The position numbers and the translations under genes were made by a program. A stretch of 64,000 bases of DNA from Aspidiotus rigidus (lineage: Eukaryota; Arthropoda; Insecta; Hemiptera; Diaspididae). Location: NCBI GenBank assembly GCA_035079385.1, contig JAVHKY010000064.1, forward strand, positions 248,001 to 312,000. The letters run 5' to 3'. The number at the start of each line of letters is the position of its first letter. Position 1 is the first letter of the stretch. Positions 11,701-20,619 of the stretch are shown piece after piece. The notes under the pieces were generated by a model. The model searched no databases. It saw only the letters and a list, made by a program, of their open reading frames with translations, and was not told the origin of the DNA.

Positions 11701-12638
11701 TGGATGATTTTTTTGTAAAAAATGCCATGGTAACACATTCATATTATTACTAGAATACCTCATCACCCTGCGATCATTCTTGCTTGAGATACAGGTATTT
11801 GGATTTTAGACCTAAAAACGGCTTTTGCAGCCTATATGGATGATCGGACAAGTCCAATGTTTGGGATTTCGAATTTTTTCGTTGAAGAAAGCTTTTCAAC
11901 GCACATTTGGAGCATTTTGCGATCAAGGTCGTTTTCCCCTCCCACCCGACTAGAGCCTCTGTCAGTCGGTTAACTCTGATCTGAACCTGGAAGAAAAGGA
12001 TCAGCCGAGTGCCGAGTGCCGACGACTATTGAGCTCGATTCAGAAAATGTGTGAACGATTGCGCGAATCATTTTTTGATCCTGAAACAAGTCTTTGCCCC
12101 TTCCTTCCCCCAAGTGAGTTTTAGAGTTTGGAAGTAGCTCAATTCTGAATTGTGCTGCAAGTCTTTTAAATTATATTGCTGTAGTTCCTGAAATATGATC
12201 GGAAAAATCTGTGCAGGAGGTAAAAAGGCGTTGAGCTACCTCCCTCCCAAGTAAAATTTTTAGCTGAAAACTAGGTGGAACATGAATACTATCTTCAAAT
12301 AAGAGTATAAACCTACATGTAGTTCTTGACAATCTACTCCAAGTGTTAAAGAAAAATGTACGAGTAATTACTTACCAAAAAATCATCGCGAACGTTTCTT
12401 TCAGACAGTTTATCCTCAGGAGATGGTAAATCTTCTGGTCTAAACAAAAAGAAATATACAATATTTGTAAAATACTTCTTTACAAAACAATCGGGAAGTG
12501 CTCATTGAGTGAGTAGAAGAAATTGCGTTATATTTCGGATAAGAATCTCGCAATTAAATTCACTTACTCATTTACGATACCCGGTATCAACAGCGAGATG
12601 AGGTGTACCCAGAAAATGGCGGCATTTGACCCCACCAT
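5740..12638 (-). CDS. Copine-like protein with signal peptide, nine exons
   Basis: Exons (minus): 12638-12568, 12439-12376, 8954-8893, 8818-8503, 8018-7806, 7736-7514, 6943-6698, 6621-6443, 6357-5740. Phases agree throughout; predicted length is about 663 residues. Residues 1-23 are a signal peptide (MVGSNAAIFWVHLISLLIPG). C2A is about 58-171 (SIIELSITARTL, then FEIYHYKGWLNGRKYQNQ and EFLGQAVCNLEEL). C2B is about 172-305, with the copine signature HKTEVFKRSLNPEW, then VCNGERERDLKFTI and LIGQFHTSLGEL. The vWA/copine domain is about 318-558 (LNKYEEALISYTNVIKDY, FSLIGFGAEQK, VLKTYRKF, LPVSIIIVDMGEP, LPKQVLSYMRLYDF). An acidic Ser/Pro tail follows, ending in two PELPPP repeats. Copines are normally cytosolic calcium-dependent lipid binders with no signal peptide. 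Here the C2 loop aspartates, the DFTxSN motif (seen as NFDSN) and the TDG aspartate (seen as LRG) are lost. The exon 6 to 7 junction is the weakest: the usual 40-residue linker is missing, and an extra exon may lie in 6944-7513. Confidence 0.85.
5755..5860 (-). repeat. In-frame duplication encoding two PELPPP units
   Basis: Two similar stretches (TTGGTGGAGGAAG at 5757-5769 and at 5823-5835) encode DIRMPELPPP and DIGVPELPPP at the C-terminus of the copine-like protein. The period is 66 bp, or 22 codons. It looks like a recent in-frame tandem duplication creating a proline-rich motif. Confidence 0.65.
10556..10735. repeat. TATACTAGG-type minisatellite
   Basis: Short units related to TATACTAGGT recur irregularly (10558-10575, 10586-10606, 10618-10632, 10675-10684, 10700-10710), mixed with CTAGG and CCAAGCCTCC-like interruptions. 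Degenerate; no coding sense. Confidence 0.6.
10752..10845. promoter_or_regulatory. Cluster of five perfect CRE-type palindromes TGACGTCA
   Basis: Exact TGACGTCA occurs at 10752-10759, 10785-10792, 10806-10813, 10822-10829 and 10838-10845, with start-to-start spacings of 33, 21, 16 and 16 bp. Most units read CGTGACGTCATCAGAT, so this is a tandem array. TGACGTCA is the consensus CREB/ATF bZIP site. It lies in the loop of the foldback in a copine-like gene intron. Whether it binds anything is unknown; a chance product of tandem amplification is the alternative. Confidence 0.6.
10964..11174. repeat. Hairpin with arms of about 70-90 bp
   Basis: The left arm TATATCATATTGCATACTCG (from 10981) continues through TTTACATTGGTCTT. 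It is inverted at 11085-11157, where AAGACCAATGTAAA is followed by AAGTATGCAATATGATATA. Weaker pairing extends outward to about 10964 and 11174. The loop is about 35 bp. It could be a tiny MITE or the source of a hairpin RNA. Confidence 0.65.
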
Positions 12639-13974
12639 TTTTTAATAATATTTGTTATTTCAAAAAGATAATTTCAAATTATTCAAATGAATTTTTAAAA
12701 ATAGCGGGTGACAAAGAACTCGAATGAACTACTAGACAAAGTTTACCGTAGTATTCACGAAGTTGAAAACTAAATATTTCGCAGAATAAAATATTTGTAC
12801 ATCTGCCGATAGCAAATCGTTCATAATTTTGACTAAAAATTGAGAGAAGTCAAGACGGTAAAGGATTAATAAAGTCGGGAATTCAATTTCGATTCAATTT
12901 CTATGTATATTTATTTCATTTTCCTGATATTGTTTGCTATTTTCTCTCAGGTGAGACATGAAAATATATTCATTAGCATTGTTATGATTTTTTATCCCCT
13001 TCTCCTTATTAGATGTGTACTGGCCGCTGTCGTTTGTTTTCCGAATGAGTTTGAGTTTATTTTTTTCACTTGTGTTGATCATTTTTCCGCTTTACATATT
13101 TAAACTACTGAACTTACAATTGATGGTGCATGGGTGTTCGTCGTGTTCTCTTTTTTTTCACGTTCGCTGAAAAGATTCAATTCACGGGGCTGAAAAAAAG
13201 ACCAATAATTTTCTTGTTTGTGCTCGTATATTATTTTCAAAATACGTTATAAAAGTTACAACACTCGAGTTATAGGTAGCTTACAAATACATATGAGATC
13301 AATATGTAGTCGCGCAAATACAAGGACCTTGTTTCGTCTATTGACAAGCGACTATACCTATGCACTGTCGCAAAGCTCACCAATTTTCTGGTTCACATAA
13401 TTGATTTTTACCGCAAAATTTACCTCTTTTAGTGTCAAAAATTTGCTTTTTGTGCAAGGGATGTCAGCGAGTACTGGGAATTCGATTTATATTGTAAATT
13501 AGAAAAATCAATCTTGGAACAGCCGTCATAAAAAGCTTTATTCTGATGTCATTAAAATTATCTCGATATAACTATCTTTTCAGTTTTTTCTCTCCAATGC
13601 CTTACTTTCATCATCGACCTCGTTAACGTTCTTCATCTCTCGTATGTTTTTCGATACTTGAGATTTCTCAAGTCGCATATTCCGTGTAGAACTTGAAAAC
13701 TGAAAGTACAAGGATTTCCTTTAACGTTTTTCCTAGTGCCAGTTAGGTTGGTGAAATAAAGAATGCGTGGGTATAATTAGAGAGACAGTGAGTTCTTGAA
13801 AGGAAATTGAACATTATTAATACCTGAGACTTTGTTCTCAAATACGTAATAGAGAATTTCTGGAGACCAAAGAGTATTTTTGGGCTAGAAGGCGGAAAAA
13901 GCAGTAAATAGAAGAGCAGCATTAGTGAGGAAATACTTATAAAATTTATGAAAAAAAATTAGAAAATGATCATG
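12639..13974. other. Upstream of the copine-like gene, no gene recognised
   Basis: AT-rich, ordinary-looking sequence between the start of the copine-like gene and the Penelope element. It must hold the promoter of the minus-strand gene. I see no clear TATA/initiator pair. Short open frames at 12903-13103 and 13218-13400 are rich in Phe/Ile and look like chance. Confidence 0.4.
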
Positions 13975-13980
13975 GATATT

Positions 13981-14238
13981 CGCTTGGGCTTCATGACAGA
14001 ATACTCAAAGAGTAGAGTAAACGAAAAACCAATTACAAAGACCGCAGATATAAGGGAGAAGATGCGAGATCTTGCGGTTAACAAACCATCATCGGGCAAA
14101 GTTAGAACGCCACTGACCCAGATACGACTCATAAAACAGAATACCAACGAGATCAGGATTGAACGAGCGAGCCCTCGCGAGGTGACTCAAACTCGTAGAC
14201 CAATTCAACTAAACCTTCGTCGGGAAAATACCTGTTGA
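13981..14238 (+). repeat. Left terminal repeat of Penelope copy 1
   Basis: Inverted relative to 15730-15957, with the shared block TACTCAAAGAGTAGAGTAAA near 14002 and the block GACCAATTCAACTAAACC near 14198. The middle (14086-14165) does not follow the inversion and lies in direct orientation with 15783-15862. Confidence 0.75.
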
Positions 14239-14252
14239 GTACGGTAATATCG

Positions 14253-14645
14253 TCACTGTTCAGAATGATGACGCACTATTTCGATATTTTCCAACGCAAC
14301 GCGCTTGAAGTAAGAATTCTTCTTGTGGAGAAGGGTAGCCGAACCTTCCTTGAAACTATGACCACTGGAGATAAGGTGGTCCGCAAAGGCCGAATCACCC
14401 AAATTACCTTTCTTCCAGGCCTTAAGGTGCTCCTCTACTCGAATTCCAAGCTGGCGACCCGTCTCGCCTATGTATACGCCGTTACAATCCTTGCACTCCA
14501 ATTTGTACACCCCGCTCCTCTCCCCCCGCGGGGTGGGGTCCTCTAGCCTAACAAACAAACCCTTCACAGTAGTGAGGTTATAAAAAGCAGGCCTGAAGCC
14601 AAAGGGGCGGAGGAAACGAGTCAGCTTGGATGAAAACTCACCCAA
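14253..14645 (-). pseudogene. GIY-YIG endonuclease domain of Penelope copy 1
   Basis: A 130-residue open frame includes RSGVYKLECKDCNGVYIGET, which has the GVY and YIG blocks and the Cys pair typical of Penelope endonucleases, then GRQLGIRVEEH (catalytic Arg region), DSAFADHLISSGHSF and LENIEIVRHH at the C-terminus. In this class the domain nicks target DNA to prime reverse transcription. It is separated from the RT by frameshifts near 14880-14950, so it is a relic even though this stretch is open. Confidence 0.88.
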
Positions 14646-15064
14646 AAACGGGAGCTCGATCCAACGTAATCTCTTATTATTATTACCACTCAGATCGCGG
14701 GGGAGAGAAGTGGTAGAATCAAGGCCCTCCTCGTAAGTTTTTTACGGACCATACGGTCAATGTCCAAGTTGACCTCATTCACAGCGGCCAAGTGCTTAAT
14801 GGTCGCTAGCTCCTTTTGGAAAGCTGGTAGCGGAATTCTAGTCAGTCGATGAATATAACTATTGAAGGCAGCGATCTTATGAGAAAATGGACAGAAGGAC
14901 GATCCGTGGACAACTGTATCGGTCGAAGTATCCTTCCTGAATATCGCAAAATCATGGTCCCATCTCTATCAGAGATAGTGAGATCCAGAAAGTTTATGGA
15001 AGAACCTCCAATTTCTGTAGTGAATTTTATGGAGGGATACATTTTATTCAGATACTGAAGAAAC

Positions 15065-15787
15065 TCACCAAGGAGCTCTTGAGGACCGGTCCACGCACAT
15101 AATTATATCGTCCACATATCGGTGCCAGTAATGGATGTGATTCAGTAGCACTTGGCCAGAGGAAAACAAGTCAACCTCAAATCTGGACATAAATATCTCC
15201 GAAACTAGAGAGCCCAAAGGAGAGCCGATGGGGATTCCTACCTCCTCAGGAAACTCGTAAAATTTCCCATTGAACTTACAGAAGTTAGGGGACCAGCACG
15301 CATTAAGGAGGCCAAAAAATTTTTGTATCTCGTTATGAGGAATGTTGAACTTTACAAGTAGGTCACCCATATACTGCATAGTATGGGCCTTTGGTTTGTT
15401 GGGAAAGAGGCCGGAGAGGCTAGTACCCGGAGGCAAGGTAACATTTTTGAGCCTCTCGGCCAGAGAAACCGAATTTTTAACGGAGTAGGGGGACTTGTAC
15501 TCGATTCGAGACTTGAACCAACGATCCAAGAACTTGGCCAGAAAATAGGCAGGGGAGGAGACGTAGGAGACGACAGGCCGCATAGGAGTATTCATCTTGT
15601 GAACTTTTGGCAACCCATAGAGGAGGGGAGGAACAGGGTTAGGTACGAGCAGGGCTTTTTTGAGCGAAGAACTTTTTATGATAAACTCACTCCCGTTCAC
15701 AACCTTCCTAACCTCTTTGACGTAGTTAGGAATATTTTCCCGACGAAGGTTTAGTTGAATTGGTCTACGAGTTTGAGTCACCATCAT
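15065..15787 (-). pseudogene. Penelope reverse transcriptase, copy 1, motif A damaged
   Basis: A 240-residue open frame with LLYGLPKVHKMNTPMRPVVS, then GIPIGSPLGSLVSEIFMSRF and RYVDDIIMCVD (motif C, YVDD). Compared with copy 3 (TLSSFDVIGLFPN), the stretch here reads TSLSGLFPN: four residues with the motif A catalytic Asp are missing. Reverse transcriptases need that Asp for metal binding, so the enzyme would be dead even without the later frameshifts. The downstream FLDL block and KDTSTD segment (15040-14850) are in shifted frames. Confidence 0.88.
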
Positions 15788-16010
15788 CGGGCAAAGTTAG
15801 AACGCCACTGACCCAGATACGACTCATAAAACAGAATACCAACGAGATCAGGATTGAACGGTTTGTTAACCGCAAGATCTCGCATCTTCTCCCTTATATC
15901 TGCGGTCTTTGTAATTGGTTTTTCGTTTACTCTACTCTTTGAGTATTCTGTCATTATGTCGAGCCGTAACGTTTCGGACCGTGTCAATTCGCTTGGGCTT
16001 CGTTCGCTAT
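15783..16010 (-). repeat. Right terminal repeat of Penelope copy 1
   Basis: Inverted counterpart of the left repeat, with the 80-bp inner block flipped. Outermost, a short CGCTTGGGCTTC string (15990-16001) is also in direct orientation with 13980-13991, so the end too contains a flipped piece. Confidence 0.7.
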
Positions 16011-16015
16011 AGCAA

Positions 16016-18530
16016 AATGACATGGTCTCTAAATTTTATGCAGGAAGGCTCGGTGTGACGAGGACCATGAGAGGGATAATGGTTTCATTTGCGCTAAATT
16101 CATTCTGTGGGGCTTCTTTTGGCCCATGGGTAATCCACTGGGATGTACTGTAGTGAGGAGAATTCGAAGGTTAATGCGTGGTAGTCTTGGTTAACTTTTT
16201 CGCCGCCACTGATTCCGCTCTAGCTAGGTACTCAGATGATGGTTATAAGAGGCTTGTAAAAAGAAGGAACGGTTGAAGTAAACGTTGAAACTTGCTGTTA
16301 AGGTGTATAGAAGATTAGAAGCCCTAAGAAAGGTATGTGATGAAGGAGAAGAGAGAGTTAGGGTAAATTCGATACATCGGAAAATAGCTTGGACCTCGGC
16401 TGTTGAAATTTTGACGGCGTTGCGGTGACGGCGAGAGAAAATGTTGTTGTTAATGGAATATACGAAACCGTCATTGAATTTTGAATCGTCTATCGATGGT
16501 GCTGGTATGTCAACTTAGTATATTTGGGAAGTGGGAGTGGTCGATGTTTTGGATTATTCACATAGTTCGAAGACTACTTTTGGCTGGGATATGACCCATG
16601 GAAGTACGGTAGGTAAAATGGGGAGGAGAAAGTGGAACGTAATAATTTTGGATAGAGAATGGTTGAGGAGAAGTTGACGCCAACCGGAGTTAACGATTTT
16701 TTTCAAAGGGATAGAGGGCCTATACAAAAAACTTGACCCCAGGGTCCACGAAAGCTAGATGCGGCCCTGGGCAGATGCGAAGAAATCATCGTTTTGTTAA
16801 GCGGTGGAGGGTATGTTACCTAGAAGCTTGTCTTTGGTTGTAAATTTGTGATGAGACATTGACTACTTCTCCTCCTTCTCTCCTCATGATTATGACCGAA
16901 TGCACCCGTGTGGTTCTTTTACCCGGGACACACCACTGGAACCGTTGTACAGTGGTTTTCATAATGAAGTTTGCTGAGTTGACAGATATGAAGACTAGAA
17001 TCGCGATATTGAAGATCGTAAAATTGATCGTTGTTGTAGTATTGTTTCTGCAATCCTGGTTTGGTTACGTTCTCATTATATATGAATGACGTTAGTTGGG
17101 TCGTGCCGCGACTGTAGGCAGCGTTAGTCTTGATGATCGAAAGGCGATAGACATACTGGTGTAGTTCTTAATATTGAAAATAAAGTACTAGTAGTGATCA
17201 CTTTTTTTACTCCTTTTCATAGAGAGAATTAAATAATGATAAACCACACTGCAAGTTCTAACAGTTTTCTTAAGTGTCCTCTCTTGGTCAAAACTCTGGA
17301 AATAGCCGCGCACACAACTCATATACCTTCAGTTTGAGCAAAAAGTATACACTTTTACCAAACGTATATCACTTTGTGAAACAACATCACTACGATACCT
17401 TTAAATTTTAATGTTCACTTGGTACGTAATAAGTACTACTACTTGATGTATAAAAGATGAAAGGGTTTAACATTATTACTTTAACCTGTTGCTAAGACTT
17501 CGCTAAAAGCACTAATCTTCTCCGGCTACTTCTTTTCGCGGAATATACATTTAATGTCAAAGGCAGGTGTTTATATGAAAACTATGTTTCTCTCCTCACT
17601 TTGCTTTATCTGTTCATATTATTTACTTGTGTATACCTGGTTGCCTGTACTTGATGTACCTTTTGATGGATACAAACACCATCAGTTTGCCTTGTCACGC
17701 TTCGGTGTCGTATGACGTCCATCATTTGACTCGTTCCTCGCTTAACCTTTCTATCGTTGTCGTAAGTTTCGTGTGCTGTAGTGCTGTGCGAGAATTCGCA
17801 AAATATACTCGGCTTTGTCACAACTACATTGAAAAATTCCCACTCGCGTCGATAGTGATTTTCCTTGTTTGTTCTCAATACATGGGACAAGTAATTCTCA
17901 AAGGCTTGAAAGTAAAAGCCTGCAGTTGAAATCATAATTTTTTTTTGTTTTGCTCTCTCTAAACAACACAAACCTTGAAAGAAAATATGAAAAGTGTTCG
18001 CGTATACGAAAAAACAACACAAAGCCATACGAACGATTATTTTGTTTCCTTATTTCGCTATACACTCAATTTCACTGCGTCAAGGTAGGTGCTTTGAACC
18101 TCGCGATCAAATGTGTCTGTAAAATCATTTAAGGACGGAAATAGTCAATTCTCCAACACTGTTTGCGTATATGCGAGTACAGAACGATCAATTGAATGAG
18201 GAAAGTTTCGTGCGCGACAAACAAGTCCCCGGTGAATTAATCAAACAGCGGAATAAAGGAGAGAGACACTCTACATAAGAAAGAAAGAGACGGAAATAAG
18301 AGCGGGAAAAGAAAAGAGTGTGAGAAGTTTCGAGTATTGATGTAATTAACCCTTTCTAGTGGAATAATTCTCGTGATCCCCCGGTTCTAAATTGACATCT
18401 AAATTTAATTACTCCATACTGTACGTCAAGTTTTGTAGTACTCATATATAAGTGGAGCGAGAGGTGTCTTTACGTGTCGCATAGTGGATATTCAAGTTTA
18501 AGCGGAAACTGCTAAGGAAGCGCATTACTC
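16016..18530. other. No gene recognised
   Basis: Ordinary, moderately AT-rich sequence. Open frames at 16859-17089, 17606-18028 and 17627-17929 lack recognisable motifs and have no splice support. The last two overlap on opposite strands, so at most one is real and probably neither is. Confidence 0.4.
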
Positions 18531-18554
18531 GTTCTTATGACACATTTGTGAGGC

Positions 18555-18860
18555 CTAAATGTACGCGTCTCTCTGCATCAACGAAATTTCGTCTCGAAGA
18601 ATGCACGCGTATACGCTTTTCTGCGAATTTATGGCGGTCCTTGTAACTTCCTCGTGTTGGCTCTCGTCATCAGTGGCACTTAAAAAGATCTTTGTGCTGG
18701 GATCATGAGCTTTGACATCGTTCCACCGTCCGGTCCCCGGTCGTGTTTTAAAGGATACATTGTGGTCCAGCAACTTGTTCAGATCGAAATATTGGTCATA
18801 CAGTGAACCATTCACCTTGGTGGTCCTTGAGGAGAACAAGAGCAACCAACTTTGCTGAGG
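18555..18860 (-). other. Open frame of unknown origin
   Basis: About 100 codons are open on the minus strand (LYDQYFDLNKLLDHNVSFKT, then GTGRWNDVKAHD). Composition is more protein-like than the surroundings and GC is locally higher. I recognise no family and see no flanking exon. It could be an isolated exon, a decayed element or chance. Confidence 0.25.
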
Positions 18861-19589
18861 ATCTCATTGCGTGAAAAGCATTTGCAAAAAAAAAAAAACA
18901 AATTACGCGTATAAAACGAGGGAGATAACGTTCACGCAAAAAAAAAAAACAGGGATTTCTAGGAAGGCAACAATCTTGCTGAGAAGGAAAGAAAAAGCGC
19001 CTTACGAGAAGAGAAAACGCCGGCTAAACTGCATTCCTCGTCTGAATATTATATGATTTATTATTATTCGCCGGCGTTAACAAAGTATAAAATTCGTATA
19101 TCCTGACGCAGTGTTGCCATTCAACGAAGATTATTAATCGTTTTCCTTATTATCGTCGGTGTCGGTAAAATTCACAACATACTGTATTACAATTAGCGTA
19201 GCGGTAATGTGAATTACGCGGGCGGAGTGTAAATAAGAAAAGAATTAAATAGGTAACCATTTACTGACGCAATTTATACTGTACTTAGCGCGAAATTAAC
19301 GCGTCTACAGAGAGGCGTGTGAGAGAGAGAGAGAAAGTATTCGTCTGCATTACAGGGGTTATACTCTCGTCGCTTCCACAGCTTCTGTACGCTAACCCTT
19401 ATTTAAGGTATAGTGAAAGCTCCGCCGTCGCTGACGACGTTACTGTTGTTAAAATTGTAAACAAGCCAGTAGCGTATAATCTAATTATTATCTCATTTAC
19501 AACCGACACTCGGTTAGCTCGATACAATAATTTAATAAAAACCTCGAGAAGACTTCGCGGCGTTAGATGGCCCGAAGACGATTTTTTTT

Positions 19590-19620
<31 letters not shown>

Positions 19621-20580
19621 AAGAACTTAATTTTAACGGCCATTTTAAAGGGTGACTATAAACCAACTTACTGTCAACTCCGGCGAAAACGAGACAGTGA
19701 GAAAATGCCGGATGAAAATCAAAAAGAGACTGCGATATATTTATTAGAATTAGCGTCAGCCAAGAGCTAACAAAAACCTTTTAAAACCACTTCAGCGTGG
19801 TGTAAATTTTGGGCAAAATAAATCCTTTACAAGCCTCGATCGAATAAAAATCGTACTTATTCTCTCTGTCTTTCGTGTAAACGCGCTCAAGTTTTTTATT
19901 CGCGCTTTCGCTAGAATTTGCTTCTGCTCATTTTATCGCCTCGGTCGTTAATTAACTCTCCGGGAAGATTACCATGTGTCACGGACGGCAGTGAAGAACA
20001 AAAATGACTTTTTTTTCTTTCTTCGGTTTCCTTTTCTAATTAATGCAGAAGAGAAAACTTCACACCATAAAAGCGTCTTTTCTGCGGGAGTTAGTCGTTT
20101 GGGACTTCGTGCGAGCGACTAATTGATCCGAAGATGTAAGTTGATGAAATGAGACAATGCCAGTCGTGATAACTTCTTTACATTGTGAAAAACTTTAAAT
20201 GACTTTCATAGAATACCAATTCAAGTAAAAGATCGAATGGAACTAAGGATGTTCATAATTACGTTATCGATATTATGAAGGAGAAGAACCGAATTTTTTT
20301 TTTTTTTGGACGAATAGGCTCCGATCGTACATTATGAACGTCGCTTTCTATCAGTGCACAATCGTTGATAGTCGAGTTGAAAATGGGAAACTCCCCCTTC
20401 TGGTGCTGTAGTGAGAGGTGAAAGGTGGATGTCTTTGGCTGCATCTTTTTGTCGTGGAATCTATTATTCGATTCGACCTAGCGGTCATCACTTGAGAAAT
20501 CGTTCATATTGTTACGGATCTCAAGTATCAAACTCATAGACGCAGATAGGAAGAGTAAAGCTGAATTTCGTAACTCACTA
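18861..20580. other. No gene; microsatellite and an old duplicated tract
   Basis: A TTTC repeat lies at 19584-19620. The tract 19960-20440 is colinear with 27505-27770 (shared GATTACCA.GTGTCAC, TTCTAATTAATG and ATCGTTGAT.GT blocks). Nothing coding is evident. Confidence 0.45.
19584..19620. repeat. TTTC microsatellite
   Basis: A T-run followed by about seven TTTC units. Confidence 0.9.
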
Positions 20581-20619
20581 CTAGCTGGACATTATCGCCA
20601 AAGGATATGTCAAAAAACT

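Larger units (their letters stand above)
9206..11957. mobile_element. Foldback element, family A, complete, inside the copine-like gene intron
   Basis: The left arm (9206 to about 9990) and right arm (about 11170 to 11957) are inverted copies over about 750 bp. Matching blocks are AACGGCCTTGATCGCAAAATG at 9230 against its reverse near 11935, the GATTGACTATCG/ACGCGGTC region at 11450 against 9630, and the GAGCTCGCG block at 9857 against 11239. Termini resemble the GGCTCTAGCC ends of the copy at 35390-37124. The loop (10000-11170) holds a third arm-like piece (10340-10415), a TATACTAGG minisatellite, a TGACGTCA array and a smaller hairpin. No transposase is seen. It lies in the 3.4-kb intron between exons 2 and 3. 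Confidence 0.75.
13975..16015 (-). mobile_element. Penelope-like retroelement, copy 1, near full body with inverted terminal repeats
   Basis: The sense strand is minus. The 5' part (16015-15790) and 3' part (14240-13975) carry inverted copies of a ~110-bp terminal segment (13993-14085 against 15870-15955). The body encodes a Penelope-type reverse transcriptase and then a GIY-YIG endonuclease, the diagnostic pair of this class. An inner ~80-bp block (14086-14165 and 15783-15862) has the same orientation in both terminal repeats although its surroundings are inverted. Frameshifts lie between the RT core and the later region (15060-14650), so the copy is inactive. Confidence 0.88.

Noticed and set aside
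1410..12638. Integrated polydnavirus or other viral segment
   Set aside because: No viral gene or excision motif was recognised. Both genes have ordinary insect-like introns and the copine similarity is to a cellular family.
13966..14238. Plus-strand frame in the Penelope terminal repeat
   Set aside because: It arises because the terminal repeat is inverted. The same words are found in the sense strand at 16023-15784.
15383..15754. 123-codon plus-strand open frame
   Set aside because: Antisense shadow of the Penelope reverse transcriptase frame at 15065-15787.
15900..16010. Hammerhead ribozyme in the Penelope terminal repeat
   Set aside because: Penelope elements often carry one. I found a GAAAC box but no CTGANGA partner at the right spacing, so no call was made.
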